Source of the DNA: Sipunculus nudus
Lineage: Eukaryota > Annelida > Sipuncula > Golfingiida > Sipunculidae
Direction: 5' to 3'
Length of the DNA stretch: 64,000 nt
Assembly (NCBI GenBank): GCA_026874595.1
Contig: CM049306.1
Span: 91,836,642-91,900,641 of the forward strand
Shown here: piece by piece, positions 23,001-35,000 of the stretch
How the letters are laid out: every line of letters starts with the position of its first letter
Numbering within the stretch: the stretch's first letter is position 1
Translations under genes and position numbers: made by a program
The notes under the pieces: generated by a model
Told to the model about the DNA's origin: nothing
Databases searched by the model: none
Seen by the model: the letters and a program-made list of their open reading frames with translations, nothing else

Positions 23001-26000
23001 TTATCTTGCTGAAGTCAGGCAGAAACAACTGATATTTGAGAAATTTGCCACTTTCTCAATATTATGTTATTTTAAATTATTAATGTGATAAATTTGTTTG
23101 TGATACCATTTATTAACTGTAAATAGTTTAACATAAATGAAGGTTGAAATATTTAAAGCCATATCTTGACTGAATTGTGATTGAAGGGGAAAGCATAGTG
23201 CTTGCAAAGACCTTAAGGGAGAGTGCTTGCTAAAATCTGAAGGGAGAGTGCTTGCTAAGATCTAAAGGGAGAATGCTTGCTAAGATCTGAAGAGAGAGTG
23301 CTTGCTTAGATCTGAAGAGAAAGTTCCTGCTTAGATGTTTAGTTAAGAGTACTTGCTTAAACCTGAAGGGAGATTGCTCACTCAGATCTGAAGGGAGAGT
23401 GCTTGCTTAATTCTTAGGAAGATCTAAAGAGTTCCTGCTCAGATGTTTAGTTAAGAGTGCTTGCTTAAACCTGAAGGGAGATTGCTTACTCAGATCTAAA
23501 GATAGAGTGCTTGCTAAGATCTGAAAGAAAAGTGCTTGCTAGGATATCTGATTGGAGAGTGCTTGCTCATATCGGAAGGGAGAATCCTTGCTTAAATCTG
23601 AAGGGAGAGTGCTTGCTAAGATCTTAAGTGAGAGTGCTTGTTCAGATCTGAAGGAATTTGCTTGCTTTGGTCTGAAGGGAGGTTGCTTGCTCAGATCTAA
23701 AGGGAAAGTGCCTGCTAAGATCTTAAGGGAGGGTGCTTGCTCAGATCTGAAGTTGGAGTGCTTGCTAAGATCTTAAGGGAGAGTGCTTGCTTAAATATGA
23801 AGGGAGACTGTTTGCTCATATCAGAAGGAGAGTGCAACCCAGATCTAAAGGGAGATTGCAGCTCAGATCAATTTGAAAGGGAGATTCCATACTCAGATAT
23901 GAAGTGCTGCCCAGATCTGTATGGAGTCTTTTTTTCAGGTCTAAAGGGAGAGCTGCTCAGATCTGAGAAGAGAGTCTTTGCTCAGCTCTGAAGGGAGATT
24001 GCTTGCTAAAATCTGAAGGGAGTGTGCTTGCTAAGATCTGAAGAGAGAGCTTGCTCAGACCTTAAGAGAGAGTGCTTGCTTCGATCTGAAGGGAGAGTGC
24101 TTGCTAAGTTCTTTACAGAGAGTACTTACTTAAATCTGAAGGGAGATAGCTCTCTCAGATCTGAAGGGAGAGTGCTTGCTTAGATCTGAGGAAGATTGCT
24201 TGCTCAGATCTAAAGGGAGAGCGTTTGCTTAGATCTGAAGAGAGAGGGCTGGCTAAGTTCTGAGGGGAGAGTGCTTGCTTAGATACCTGATTTGAAAGTA
24301 CTTGCTCAAATCTAAAGGTAGAATGCTTGCTTAAATCTAAAGTGAGAGTGCTTGCTAATATCTTAAGTTAGAGTACTTTTTCAGATCTGAAGGAATTTGC
24401 TCGCTTTGATCTGAAGGGAGATTGCTTGCTCAGATCGAAAGGGAGAGTGCTTGCTTAGATCTGAAGGAAGAGTGCTTGCTAAAATCTTAAGGGAGAGTGC
24501 CTGCTTAAAAATATGAAGGGTGACTGTTTGCTCAGATCTGAAGGAGAGTGCAACTCAGATCTGTCTAAAAGGGAGATTGCAACCTCTGATATGAAGTTAC
24601 ATGATATGAAGTGCTGCCAAGATCTGAATGGAGCCTTGTCTCAGATCTGAAGGGAGAGTGCAGCTCAGATCTGAGGAGAGAGTCTTTGCTCAATTCTGAA
24701 GGGAGAGTGCACCAACCATCTGAAAGGAGAGTGCTTACTCTGATCTGAAGCGAGAGTGCACCACACATCTGAAAGGAGAGTGCTTGCTCAGATCTGAAGT
24801 GAGAGTGCAGCTCACCTCTGAAAGGAGAGTGCTTACTCAGATCTGAAGAGAGAGTGTAGCTCACATTTGAAAGGAGAGTGCTTCTCACAACTGAAGGAAG
24901 ATTGATTATTGAATTACTCACTTCTGACTCTGATCTGCAGGGAGAGATTATATTCACCACGAATCTGAGAGTGCTACCTGCTATTTGCATTAAGGCAACA
25001 GTGCTTGCTCCGATCTGAAGGGATGGTGCTTTTTCTAGTTTTCTTTCCTGTAATTTCTGCTTATATTTATTTATATATTGCTTTATCAGCCTTTATTATA
25101 TTGATTGATCAGCTTTTATTATATTGATTGATCAGCCTTCATCTTTCATCCAAATGCTACAATATCATACCATATAGTTGGCTTTACTTCCATTTAGCAA
25201 AGTATGTCTTGTTACTTTATCAGTGCAAAGATGTTTCAGTTTTGCTGTCAAGCAGCTAGACATATGTAATTCTTTTCATGTCATTTTCCTGTCAAAGTTT
25301 TTGGTCTATTCAACATTCACAGAAATCATTATTCATACTTACCCCAATGTCAAACTTTTCTTCTTTCCAACAGTAGGTGAAATTTAATAATTATTCCTAC
25401 AAAGTTGAAAGATAGCAATTCAGTATCACCTGAATCTCAGCTGTTATGGTACCCCAGTCACTCAACTGTTAGTGCTGCCATCTGGCGCATGTATCATAAA
25501 TTAAAGCTGAAACCTGTTTCATAAATTAAGTGATTGCCTATATATCTGCCATGTCACTTCACTGCAACCTGAAAGAATATGGCAATAATGATATAACCAC
25601 CTCTTTAGTATGCCTTGCCTGTTCTGAACAAAGGTTTACACAGCGGGAAAATAACTATTAGCAACACAACACCAGAGCTCAGTAGCTTTGTAGAAAAGTA
25701 GTAATGTAGCCCAGTGGACAAGGGAGGTCTTAAAATCACTAGTCTTCACTGGAAAATCAATAGTCCTCTGAAACTGTCTTGCTATTTAGTCATTTTATAA
25801 TGACATATGTGGCTGGTTTTGTTCAATAATTTGATATTGGTTAACATTGTCTTCCTGAGAGCAAGGTCTCAGGGTTGGTTAAGCAGAGACCTCACCTCAG
25901 TGAGCCCCCTTGAGCTTGTTATTTCATGAATTACTAACAAGACAATTTGAACCAATCAGGTGACTCATGTATAGCCTGTCTGCATGACAGGGAAAACTAT

Positions 26001-29000
26001 ATTTAGATCAACTATTTAGCAATGGTAGATGTTATGAGGAATCTGACCAGATATATAAAGGCTTGTAAACCTGGTGAGTTTCTGGTGCATCTGTACTTGT
26101 TGATAAGGCATGTGAGGAGTCTTGATTTCTGTATACTGTAACTATCATGACAATTGATTAGATTGGCTGTTAAAGCTGCCCATTCACCTACCTTTTGAAA
26201 AAGAATTAATGTGATTTCTGTCTTCCTCTTCATATATTAATGATGTAAGTATAAATGAAAAGGTTATGGAAAGTTCTTATAACACCTCCATGAAGGATGT
26301 ATGAACTTGTTTGTCAAAGCATGATTGTAAACACAGCAATGTTGACAAACGGGAAAAACATGTAACCTAAAGTGGTAGATTGCATATATGCAGATGTAGA
26401 AGGGTCACTTGTTGCAAAATACCATTTGCAAAGATCTGGCTTATCTGACATGCTGCCAGATACCTTTGTTGAATTTGTTTTGATATTTTGGCAGACCCCA
26501 GATATAATAATCATGTTAATATATACAAAACAAGCAGCCTGAGGGTGGTGATATCCACATTTTCTGGCATATTTTTATTAAAGTTCCATGGGATTACTTT
26601 TAGTTTATTAAAGTCAAATAGGTGGTTAGGCCCCTTTAAGAATCCAGCCCAGTCACATGGGTGCCTGTTCAAAATTCATGATATAGCAAGCCATAAAGCC
26701 CATTGAAGCAAATAAGGTCTCTGCACTGCCAACCTGCCTTGAGATCAGCTCTTGGAAGATAGTTATCATTAACCAGCCATCCTTGGTATTAACCAGTTGC
26801 AGGTACCTCGATCCACACAAGACAGACATGCAGAATTGCTAGTCAGAATTTGCTACATTTTAAATCAACCCTATGTAGTTCATAAGGTCAAATATGGCAA
26901 GCCTTGATTGAATGTCAAAAATTAAACTGTTTCTTTTATATTCTGCCCCAAAATGTGTGATATTAATGTAATATAAAAAATCTAATCGTGTCAACTTTCT
27001 CTGTGTTGAAAAACTGCCTGTATGTTATTTTTAACGGTGAAAATAGATAAATATGTTTGTATATTAATCAGAATTGTTATGTTTTATCTTCCAGCCAAAT
27101 GCTGCAATGAGTGTATCAGAGATTTGGTGGAACGTTCTACTTGCAAGTAAGTTACCATCAGAATATATATTTAAGTACTGTTAATCATAGTAATATTATC
27201 AGTTGTAAATAAATAGGTCCCTGCATGAATGTAGTTAACTTAGGTGTAAATCTTCACTCTTCATTTGTAAATTTAAACTACAAAAGAGCTGATGAATAGC
27301 CATGCTGGTTCATTGTATAGAGATAGAAAGGGAATACACTGAAGAGCTGGTTCATTACATATGGGTTTCTCTATATAATATATGCTGCACGCTTGAAAAG
27401 GCCATCAGTTATTCCTGCTGCATTCAAAGTCACTGTGTTGACACATGTAATAGCTAGTTCTCTGACAACATTAATGGTCATTTATACCATTTATACATCT
27501 TTCTGATAAAAATTGATCAATTAATATAAGATAAATACTGCATACACTTACACAAAATACCTATAAGTCTATGTATCATTATAGTGTGTCATCAGTATAA
27601 AAATAGTTTTGCCTAGGTATTGTATATTGAATACCGGATGCTTTGCATTTATGTAAATTTGCCATTTAGTCATCAATTCAAACATTTAGTCAAGGGGTAT
27701 TCAGAATCAGGGTCAGGGCCTTCACACAGCCCCAAGGGTCTATTTCTGTATCCCGCAATTATTCTTTCATGTTTATGTCAATATGTGTAGTTCTAGACTT
27801 TCTTAAGTAAAATAGTGTGCATAACAAGACTGCTTTATGATTTTGTTGCCATGATGTGCACACTAATTTATTAAGTGCTGGACACAGTGTACATAATATG
27901 TATATGTTATAACTGATCTCAGTTATTTAGCTAAGTAGAGTTGGCAAAGTTGTATCTCAACATGGCATAAAAAAAACAACCTTTATACAAATATTGTAAA
28001 AGAAAAGGTGAGGCATGTTCACTCTGCCAAAGTAGTAAATCTTAATTCCATTATTATCAATAGATGTTACTGGCAAACTGTAGCAGGTATTCTCAAGCTT
28101 GGAGGCATTAGTGGCCGTATTCTTGTAAAGAGTCTGTTTACAAATAAGAGAAACTTATCTGATTATTTATCAGAATTAAGTATGATTATTAATCAGAAAA
28201 GTCTGATAACTGATCTGAAAATTTTGACAACAGTTTAGACAATTCTGATAACAGATCAGAAAAGTCTGATAATGGATCGGAAAAGTCTTACAACAGATTA
28301 GAGAATTCTGATAACAGATCAGAAAAGTCTGATAATGGATCGGAAAAGTTTTACAACGGATTAGAGAATTCTGATAACAGACCAGAGGATGCATGTTGTT
28401 CCTCAAGAGAAAGGAAATGTCATTATCACTATGCTTTTGGACTTTCCACTTGTATTACCATGTAGATTATTGTTTATAGCACTTTAAAATCTTTCAAAAG
28501 GTAAGTCCATATCTTGTTTCACTGTTCTGGTATCCACTTTCTTTTTTTCTGATCAATTATGGAATGTATTTTTAACAAATTTAAATGCTGTCTCTATCAT
28601 TCTCATCTTTTCGATGCATCCATATTTGCTTCTTCTAGACCATTAGCACCAGTTTGTGTAATATAAGTATATCACATACACGTTGGGATTCAGGAGAATC
28701 ACTCTGCACCTAATTGGACTCACAGCAGAACAACTCTGCTGGTAAGGGATTATGGGTAAAGAAATTCCCCCACAATGCAATAGTGTAGTTTTCTGCTTGC
28801 AGTGAAGAGAGTAGCTGTACTCAGTTTGTATTTTGAATAAGAATTATCTCAAGCAGTAACATACATTTTTTGTGTAGCAGTATAAACAAAAAAGGCTTAT
28901 CTTGAAAAGTCTTTATATTTACTATGTAATATCTTTGTGTATTCTCATTTAAAAAATGATTGGTGTATTATTTAAAACAAAAATATGATTCAAGCTCAGT

Positions 29001-32000
29001 TTGATTATAAATATAGAAAATGAAACAGTTGTTTCCATCCTGTTCACTAGGTGGTGCTCAGTAACAGTTAGGGTATTAATGTTAATGTTGATAATCACAT
29101 TCCTTTGTTGCTAATGTTGATAATCACATTTCTTTGTATCTTTATAAGCATGATTACTAATGTCATTAAATTTTAAACTTAGTCTCTCTAAATTAAGTTT
29201 TTTAGAAAATAAAAGAGCAAAAGCCACCCAAACATTGCCAAATTCTGTGAACTTTTGCTTATAAAAGTGTGCTTATAAAAGTATTTAAGCCTAAACTCAT
29301 TTCAATGTTACACTTTTATTCTCTTACTCTCTAGTGTAGAGTCTGGTTTGCCATTGATATCTTCTTAAAATATTTGTTTTTAGGTTTTTCATACTTTAGT
29401 CTTTCAACAATTTTGCATGACTATTTACTTTTGCTCTGCTGTAGATTGGTTTCTTCTTATTCTTATAGCCATGAGTCCTTCTCTCTCTTATTTCTAGAAG
29501 CTTCAGAATGGTTTCTTTCTTTGCTCTAGAAGGCTTAAGCCTAGTTTTTAGCTCAGCTGACTGCAAGTCATCTGAGCAATAGCGATCACTCTTTGTCCAT
29601 CTGTCTAGCTGTCTGTCTGTCTGTTAACCAGGCACAAATTGTAACCACTGGACCTTGAATCTTCTTACTTGACATCCAGGGAGGTCCATGAAAAATCTCT
29701 TTGGACCCTGAAATTAGGTCTCTGTAACCAATATTCTTCGAGCTATGAGGCTCCGAAGTACCCCCCAGAATAATGGAAAATTTGATACAAAAGCCAAAGT
29801 ATCTGAACAACTAATGCATTGATCCTCATGATTCTTTGCATGGATATTGATCATGGAAAGTTTCATCAGTTTCTGCAGACTGGTGGCGCCACCTGCATTT
29901 TTTTATTTTTACGATTTATTTTCTCTGTTTTTGAGACCCCTTAAGAAGCAGTCATCTGTTAGCAGGGCACAAGTCATAACGACTGGACCTAGAATCTTCT
30001 CTCTTGACATACAGGGAGGCCCACAAAAAGTCTCCTTAGAAACCTGACATTAGGTCTCTGTTACCCATAACCTCTGAACTACGGGGCTCCGAAGTACCCC
30101 CCAGAATAATGGAAAATTTGATACAAAAGCTCAAGTATCTGAACAACTCATGCATTGATCCTCATGATTCTTTGCATTGATATTGATCATGGAGTGTTTC
30201 ATCAGTTTCTGCAGACTGGTGGCGCCAACTGCATTTTTTTTATTTTTACAATTTTTAGCTCAGCTGACTATAAATCATCTGAGCTATAGTCATGGTCCAT
30301 TGTCCGTCGTCCATCCGTCTGTCTTGCCGTCCGTCCGTCTGTCCGTCTGGATGTCCGTCAGTAAGACTGGCACGTTTCGACACCGTTGGACCTATGAATC
30401 AGAATTTTGGCATACAGTTAGATATCCCAAAAATCTCCTACCATGCCGAAAATTGGGTCAATAGGACTTCGTTCCTTCAAGATATTAAGGAAAAACCTCA
30501 ATTTTTTATTAGAAATCTATTTTCACACTTCAGGACTGCCTAATATCAAAACCACTCATCTGGTTTTCTTCATATTTACCATAAATATTCCTCTATATAG
30601 TTCCTATGTACATGCCAGATATTAAGTCAGTATTATATAATTTAAAAAAGTTATGGGCCCAAACATAATGGACTTTGTAAAAAAATCAGGAAGATATTTG
30701 GTCACTTAAGACCAAAAGTGTTAAAGGTAGGGACTTTTTTCAAGTAATACAACCTAAATTAATCAAAATTTAATTGTATACCAAAAATTAGATCAAAATC
30801 TGTTAAATTTTTTTAAATATTGGCAAAAATATAAAATTGGTACCTTAAATTTTGCCCAACTTTGGCCACGGCACTTTTTTTCCTTTAAGTACTGTGGATT
30901 TAATTTTCACAGCATGTATACATAAGGATTTAATCTGTTAAAATCTGAAATTTGAAAATAAAAGCTGCAAAATTAGGCTAGTTATTGAATTTTTTTGGAG
31001 GCTCTTGTTGTATTCCCTTACATTGTCAAGCAGTCCACTTTGATGACTGTAGGTCATTCAGTGCACATCTCTATGCTCCCCAGGCTGTTGGCATAATTTT
31101 AGATGTCCCCAAAATCTCCTACCATACCGAAAATTGGGTCATAAGGACTTTATTCCTTCGAGATATTAAGGGAAAAAAACTCTGTTTTCCATAAAAAAAA
31201 AGTCATTGTTACACTTCAAGGCTGCCTAATATCAAAACCACCGATCTGTTTTTGATTGTATTTAGTATTCACATTCTTTCATACATTTTCTATGAACATA
31301 CCAAAAATTAGGTCAGTATTGGGTATTATTTTGAAGTTATGGGCCAAAACATAATGCAATTTTTTTAAAAAATCAGGAAATATATTTACTCACCTAACAT
31401 GAGAATTGCTGAACCTAGAGACTTTTTTTTTTCAGGAATATAACTTTATTTAATCAAGATTCAATTGTTTACCCAAAATTAGATCTGAATTTTGCCAATT
31501 TTTACAAGTTATTAGCATAAATAAAAAATCAATACCTTAAATTTTGTCCAACTTTGGCACTGTTGATTTAATTTTCACAACATATATACATAAGGATTTA
31601 ATCTTTTAAAATCTGAAATTCAAAGAAATTGATTGGAAAAAATAGCTTTTATTCATGTTTTCATAGTCCATGTCAAGTGTTGTTTACATCTAGCCCACCT
31701 AGTAGTACAGCCTTCACTTGCATTATGTAACCCACCCCAGGCAGCTTGCCTTGGGTCAGCTTGGCCACTACCAGCAGGCTTCCCCTCTGCCCTACCCCCC
31801 CCCCCCCCCATGGTGCATAATGTTATTTTTTTCTGTATTTGATTCATTCTTATTCTAGGCTATGCTACATTTTAGATTTTGTATTGTACCACCAGGGTTA
31901 CAATGATTAAAGTGTACATTTAATTGTGTCCACAAAGTGGTGTATTGCTATGAAAGTGTGGATGTTCATCAGATAAGTAATTCCTTACTTCAGAAGAGTA

Positions 32001-35000
32001 AAAACTTCATTATTGTATCCCCAGACAAAGTCGGGGGATACTATGTTTTCATACCGGTCCCGCCGCCGCCGCTGCCGCCGCCGCATATGAATCTTGTTGG
32101 CGCGATAACCCAAAAAATATTTCACGGAACTTTACCAAACTTGGTATATGTATAGATATGGGTAAGAGGACGACGCCTATTTAAAATGAGGTCATGACCT
32201 TTACTAGGAGAGTGTCCTTGACCTTGAATAGGTCCAATTTTGGGGAAAATCACACAAATTCTTTAATATCTCAAGAAATCCTGCATGGATTTATCCCAAA
32301 AACAAGTTGATGGAAGATCATGGATAGGGTTGTCATGTTCCAGAAACTGGTGGCGCCACCTATTATTCTTTACTTGTTTTCGTGCCGTTTAATACCCCCT
32401 AAATTGCCACCTTACAGCACTGTGAGCATTATAAGTCAAAAACTAATGGACAGATTTCTTTTATATTATGCATATACATAGGTATGGGTTATGGGATGAT
32501 GCTTATTTAAATTGGGGTCATGACCTTTCCTATGATAGTGGCCTTGACCTTGAATATTGCCATATATGGTGAAAATCACACACCTCTTATGATATCTCCA
32601 GTGTTGATAGCCATATGGATTTCAAACATGACTTATGTATGGCCCACCACTAAAGTAAGAACCCTATAGGTTCTAGGGTCATGAGGTCAAAGGTCAAGGT
32701 CACTGGACTGGCATTTTAAAAGATACTTTGGATGCATTTTAAGCCAAACTTTCATCCCAGGTCTTCCATCTTGAATATATAGCTCACTTGCCAATAATGG
32801 ATGATCCATATAAATTTTGGGGTCACAAGGTCAAAGGTCAAGGCCACAGGAGCTATCTGTCCAAAAATTAGTTTCTGGATGATAATTCCTGTTTTTATTG
32901 ATGTATGGATTTCAAAATTGACTTATATATGTCCCATTGAAAAAGCAAGACTCAAATTGATTTAGGGGTCATGAGGTCAAAGGTCAAGGTCACAGGAAAC
33001 CTCTATAAAAAGATTGTGGATGCATTTTCAGCCAAACAATTCATCTCAGATCTTTCATCTTGCACATATAGTTCACCTGCCAAGAGTGGAAGACCCCTAT
33101 CAATTTTGAGGTCACAAGGTCAAAGGTGAAGGTCACAGGAGCCATATGTCCAAAAATTAGTTTCTGGATGATAATTCCTGCTTTTATTGATGTATGGATT
33201 TCAAACTTGACTTATATATGTCCCATTGGAAAAGCAAGACCCAAATTGATTTTGGGGTCATGAGGTCAAAGGTCAAGGTCACAGGACACATCTTTAAAAA
33301 GATGTGGATGCATTTTCAGCCAAACATTTCATCTCAGATCTTTCATCTTGCACATATAGTTCACCTGCCAAGAGAGGAAGAACCCTATCAATTTTGAGGT
33401 CACAAGGTCAAAGGTGAAGGTCACAGGAGCCATCTGTCCAAAAATTAGTTTCTGGATGATAATTCCTTCTTTTATTGATGTTTGGATTTCAAAACTTGAC
33501 TTGAATTTGACCCATTGGAAAAGCAAGACCGGAATTGAATTTGGGGTCATAAGGTCAAAGGTCAAGGTCACAGGAAACCTCTATAAAAAGATTGTGGATG
33601 CATTTTCAGCCAAACAATTCATCTCAGATCTTTCATCTTGCACATATAGTTCACCTGCCAAGAGTGGAAGACCCCTATCAATTTTGAGGTCACAAGGTCA
33701 AAGGTGAAGGTCACAGGAGCCATATGTCCAAAAATTAGTTTCTGGATGATAATTCCTGCTTTTATTGATGTATGGATTTCAAACTTGACTTGCATATGTC
33801 CCATTGGAAAAGCAAGACCCAAATTGATTTTGGGGTCATTAGGTCAAAGGTCAAGGTCACATCTTTAAAAAGATGTGGATGCATTTTCAGCCAAACATTT
33901 CATCTCAGGTCTTTCATCTTGCACATATAGTTCACCTGCCAAGAGAGGAAGAACCCTATCAGATTTGAGGTCACAAGGTCAAAGGTGAAGGTCACAGGAG
34001 CCATCTGTCCAAAAATTAGTTTCTGGATGATAATTCCTTCTTTTATTGATGTTTGGATTTCAAACTTGACTTGTACTTGACCCATTGGAAAAGCAAGACC
34101 GGAATTGAATTTGGGGTCATGAGGTCAAAGGTCAAGGTCACAGGAAACCTCTATAAAAAGATTGTGGATGCATTTTCAGCCAAACAATTCATCTCAGATC
34201 TTTCATCTTGCACATATAGTTCACCTGCCAAGAGTGGAAGACCCCTATCAATTTTGAGGTCACAAGGTCAAAGGTGAAGGTCACAGGAGCCATATGTCCA
34301 AAAATTAGTTTCTGGATGATAATTCCTGCTTTTATTGATGTATGGATTTCAAACTTGACTTATATATGTCCCATTGGAAAAGCAAGACCCAAATTGATTT
34401 TGGGGTCATGAGGTCAAAGGTCAGGGTCACATCTTTAAAAAGATGTGGATGCATTTTCAGCCAAACATTTCATCTCAGGTCTTTCATCTTGCACATATAG
34501 TTCACCTGCCAAGAGAGGAAGAACACTATCAGTTTTGAGGTCACAAGGTCAAAGGTGAAGGTCACAGGAGCCATCTGTCCAAAAATTAGTTTCTGGATGA
34601 TAATTCCATCTTTTACTGATGTATGGATTTCAAACTTGGCTTTGTTATTGACCCATTAGAAAAGCAAGGCCCAAATTGAATTTGGGGTCATGAGGTCAAA
34701 GGTCAAGGTCACAGGAAACCTCTTTAAAAAGATTGTGGATGCATTTTCAGCCAAACAATTCATCTCAGATCTTTCCTCTTGCACATATAGTTCACCTGCC
34801 AAGAGTGGAAGACCCTATCAGTTTTGAGGTCACAAGGTCAAAGATGAAGGTCACAGGAGCCATATGTCCAAAAATTAGTTTCTGGATGATAATTCCTGCT
34901 TTTATTGATGTATGTATTTCAAACTTGACTTGTATATGTCCAATTGGAAAAGTAAGACCAAAATTGATTTTGGGGTCATGAGGTCAAAGGTCAAGGTCAC

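Larger units (their letters stand above)
19621..27094 (+). other. Intron 3, repeat-rich
   Basis: Holds a DNA-transposon end (TACAGTAAAACC at about 19972), a TA-flanked element (20799-21939), a 175-bp tandem repeat (22480-23060) and the 25-bp minisatellite (23186-25030). From 25031 to 27094 I see no exon and no clear repeat. Confidence 0.7.

Noticed and set aside
23552-24990. Frames of 74-141 codons on both strands
   Set aside because: Produced by the 25-bp minisatellite; composition follows the repeat.
22306-25030. CRISPR-like direct repeat array
   Set aside because: No unique spacers; units are contiguous, variable minisatellite repeats in animal DNA.
31633-31847. Proline-rich and glycine-rich frames on opposite strands
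   Set aside because: Caused by a C run; no splice or domain support.
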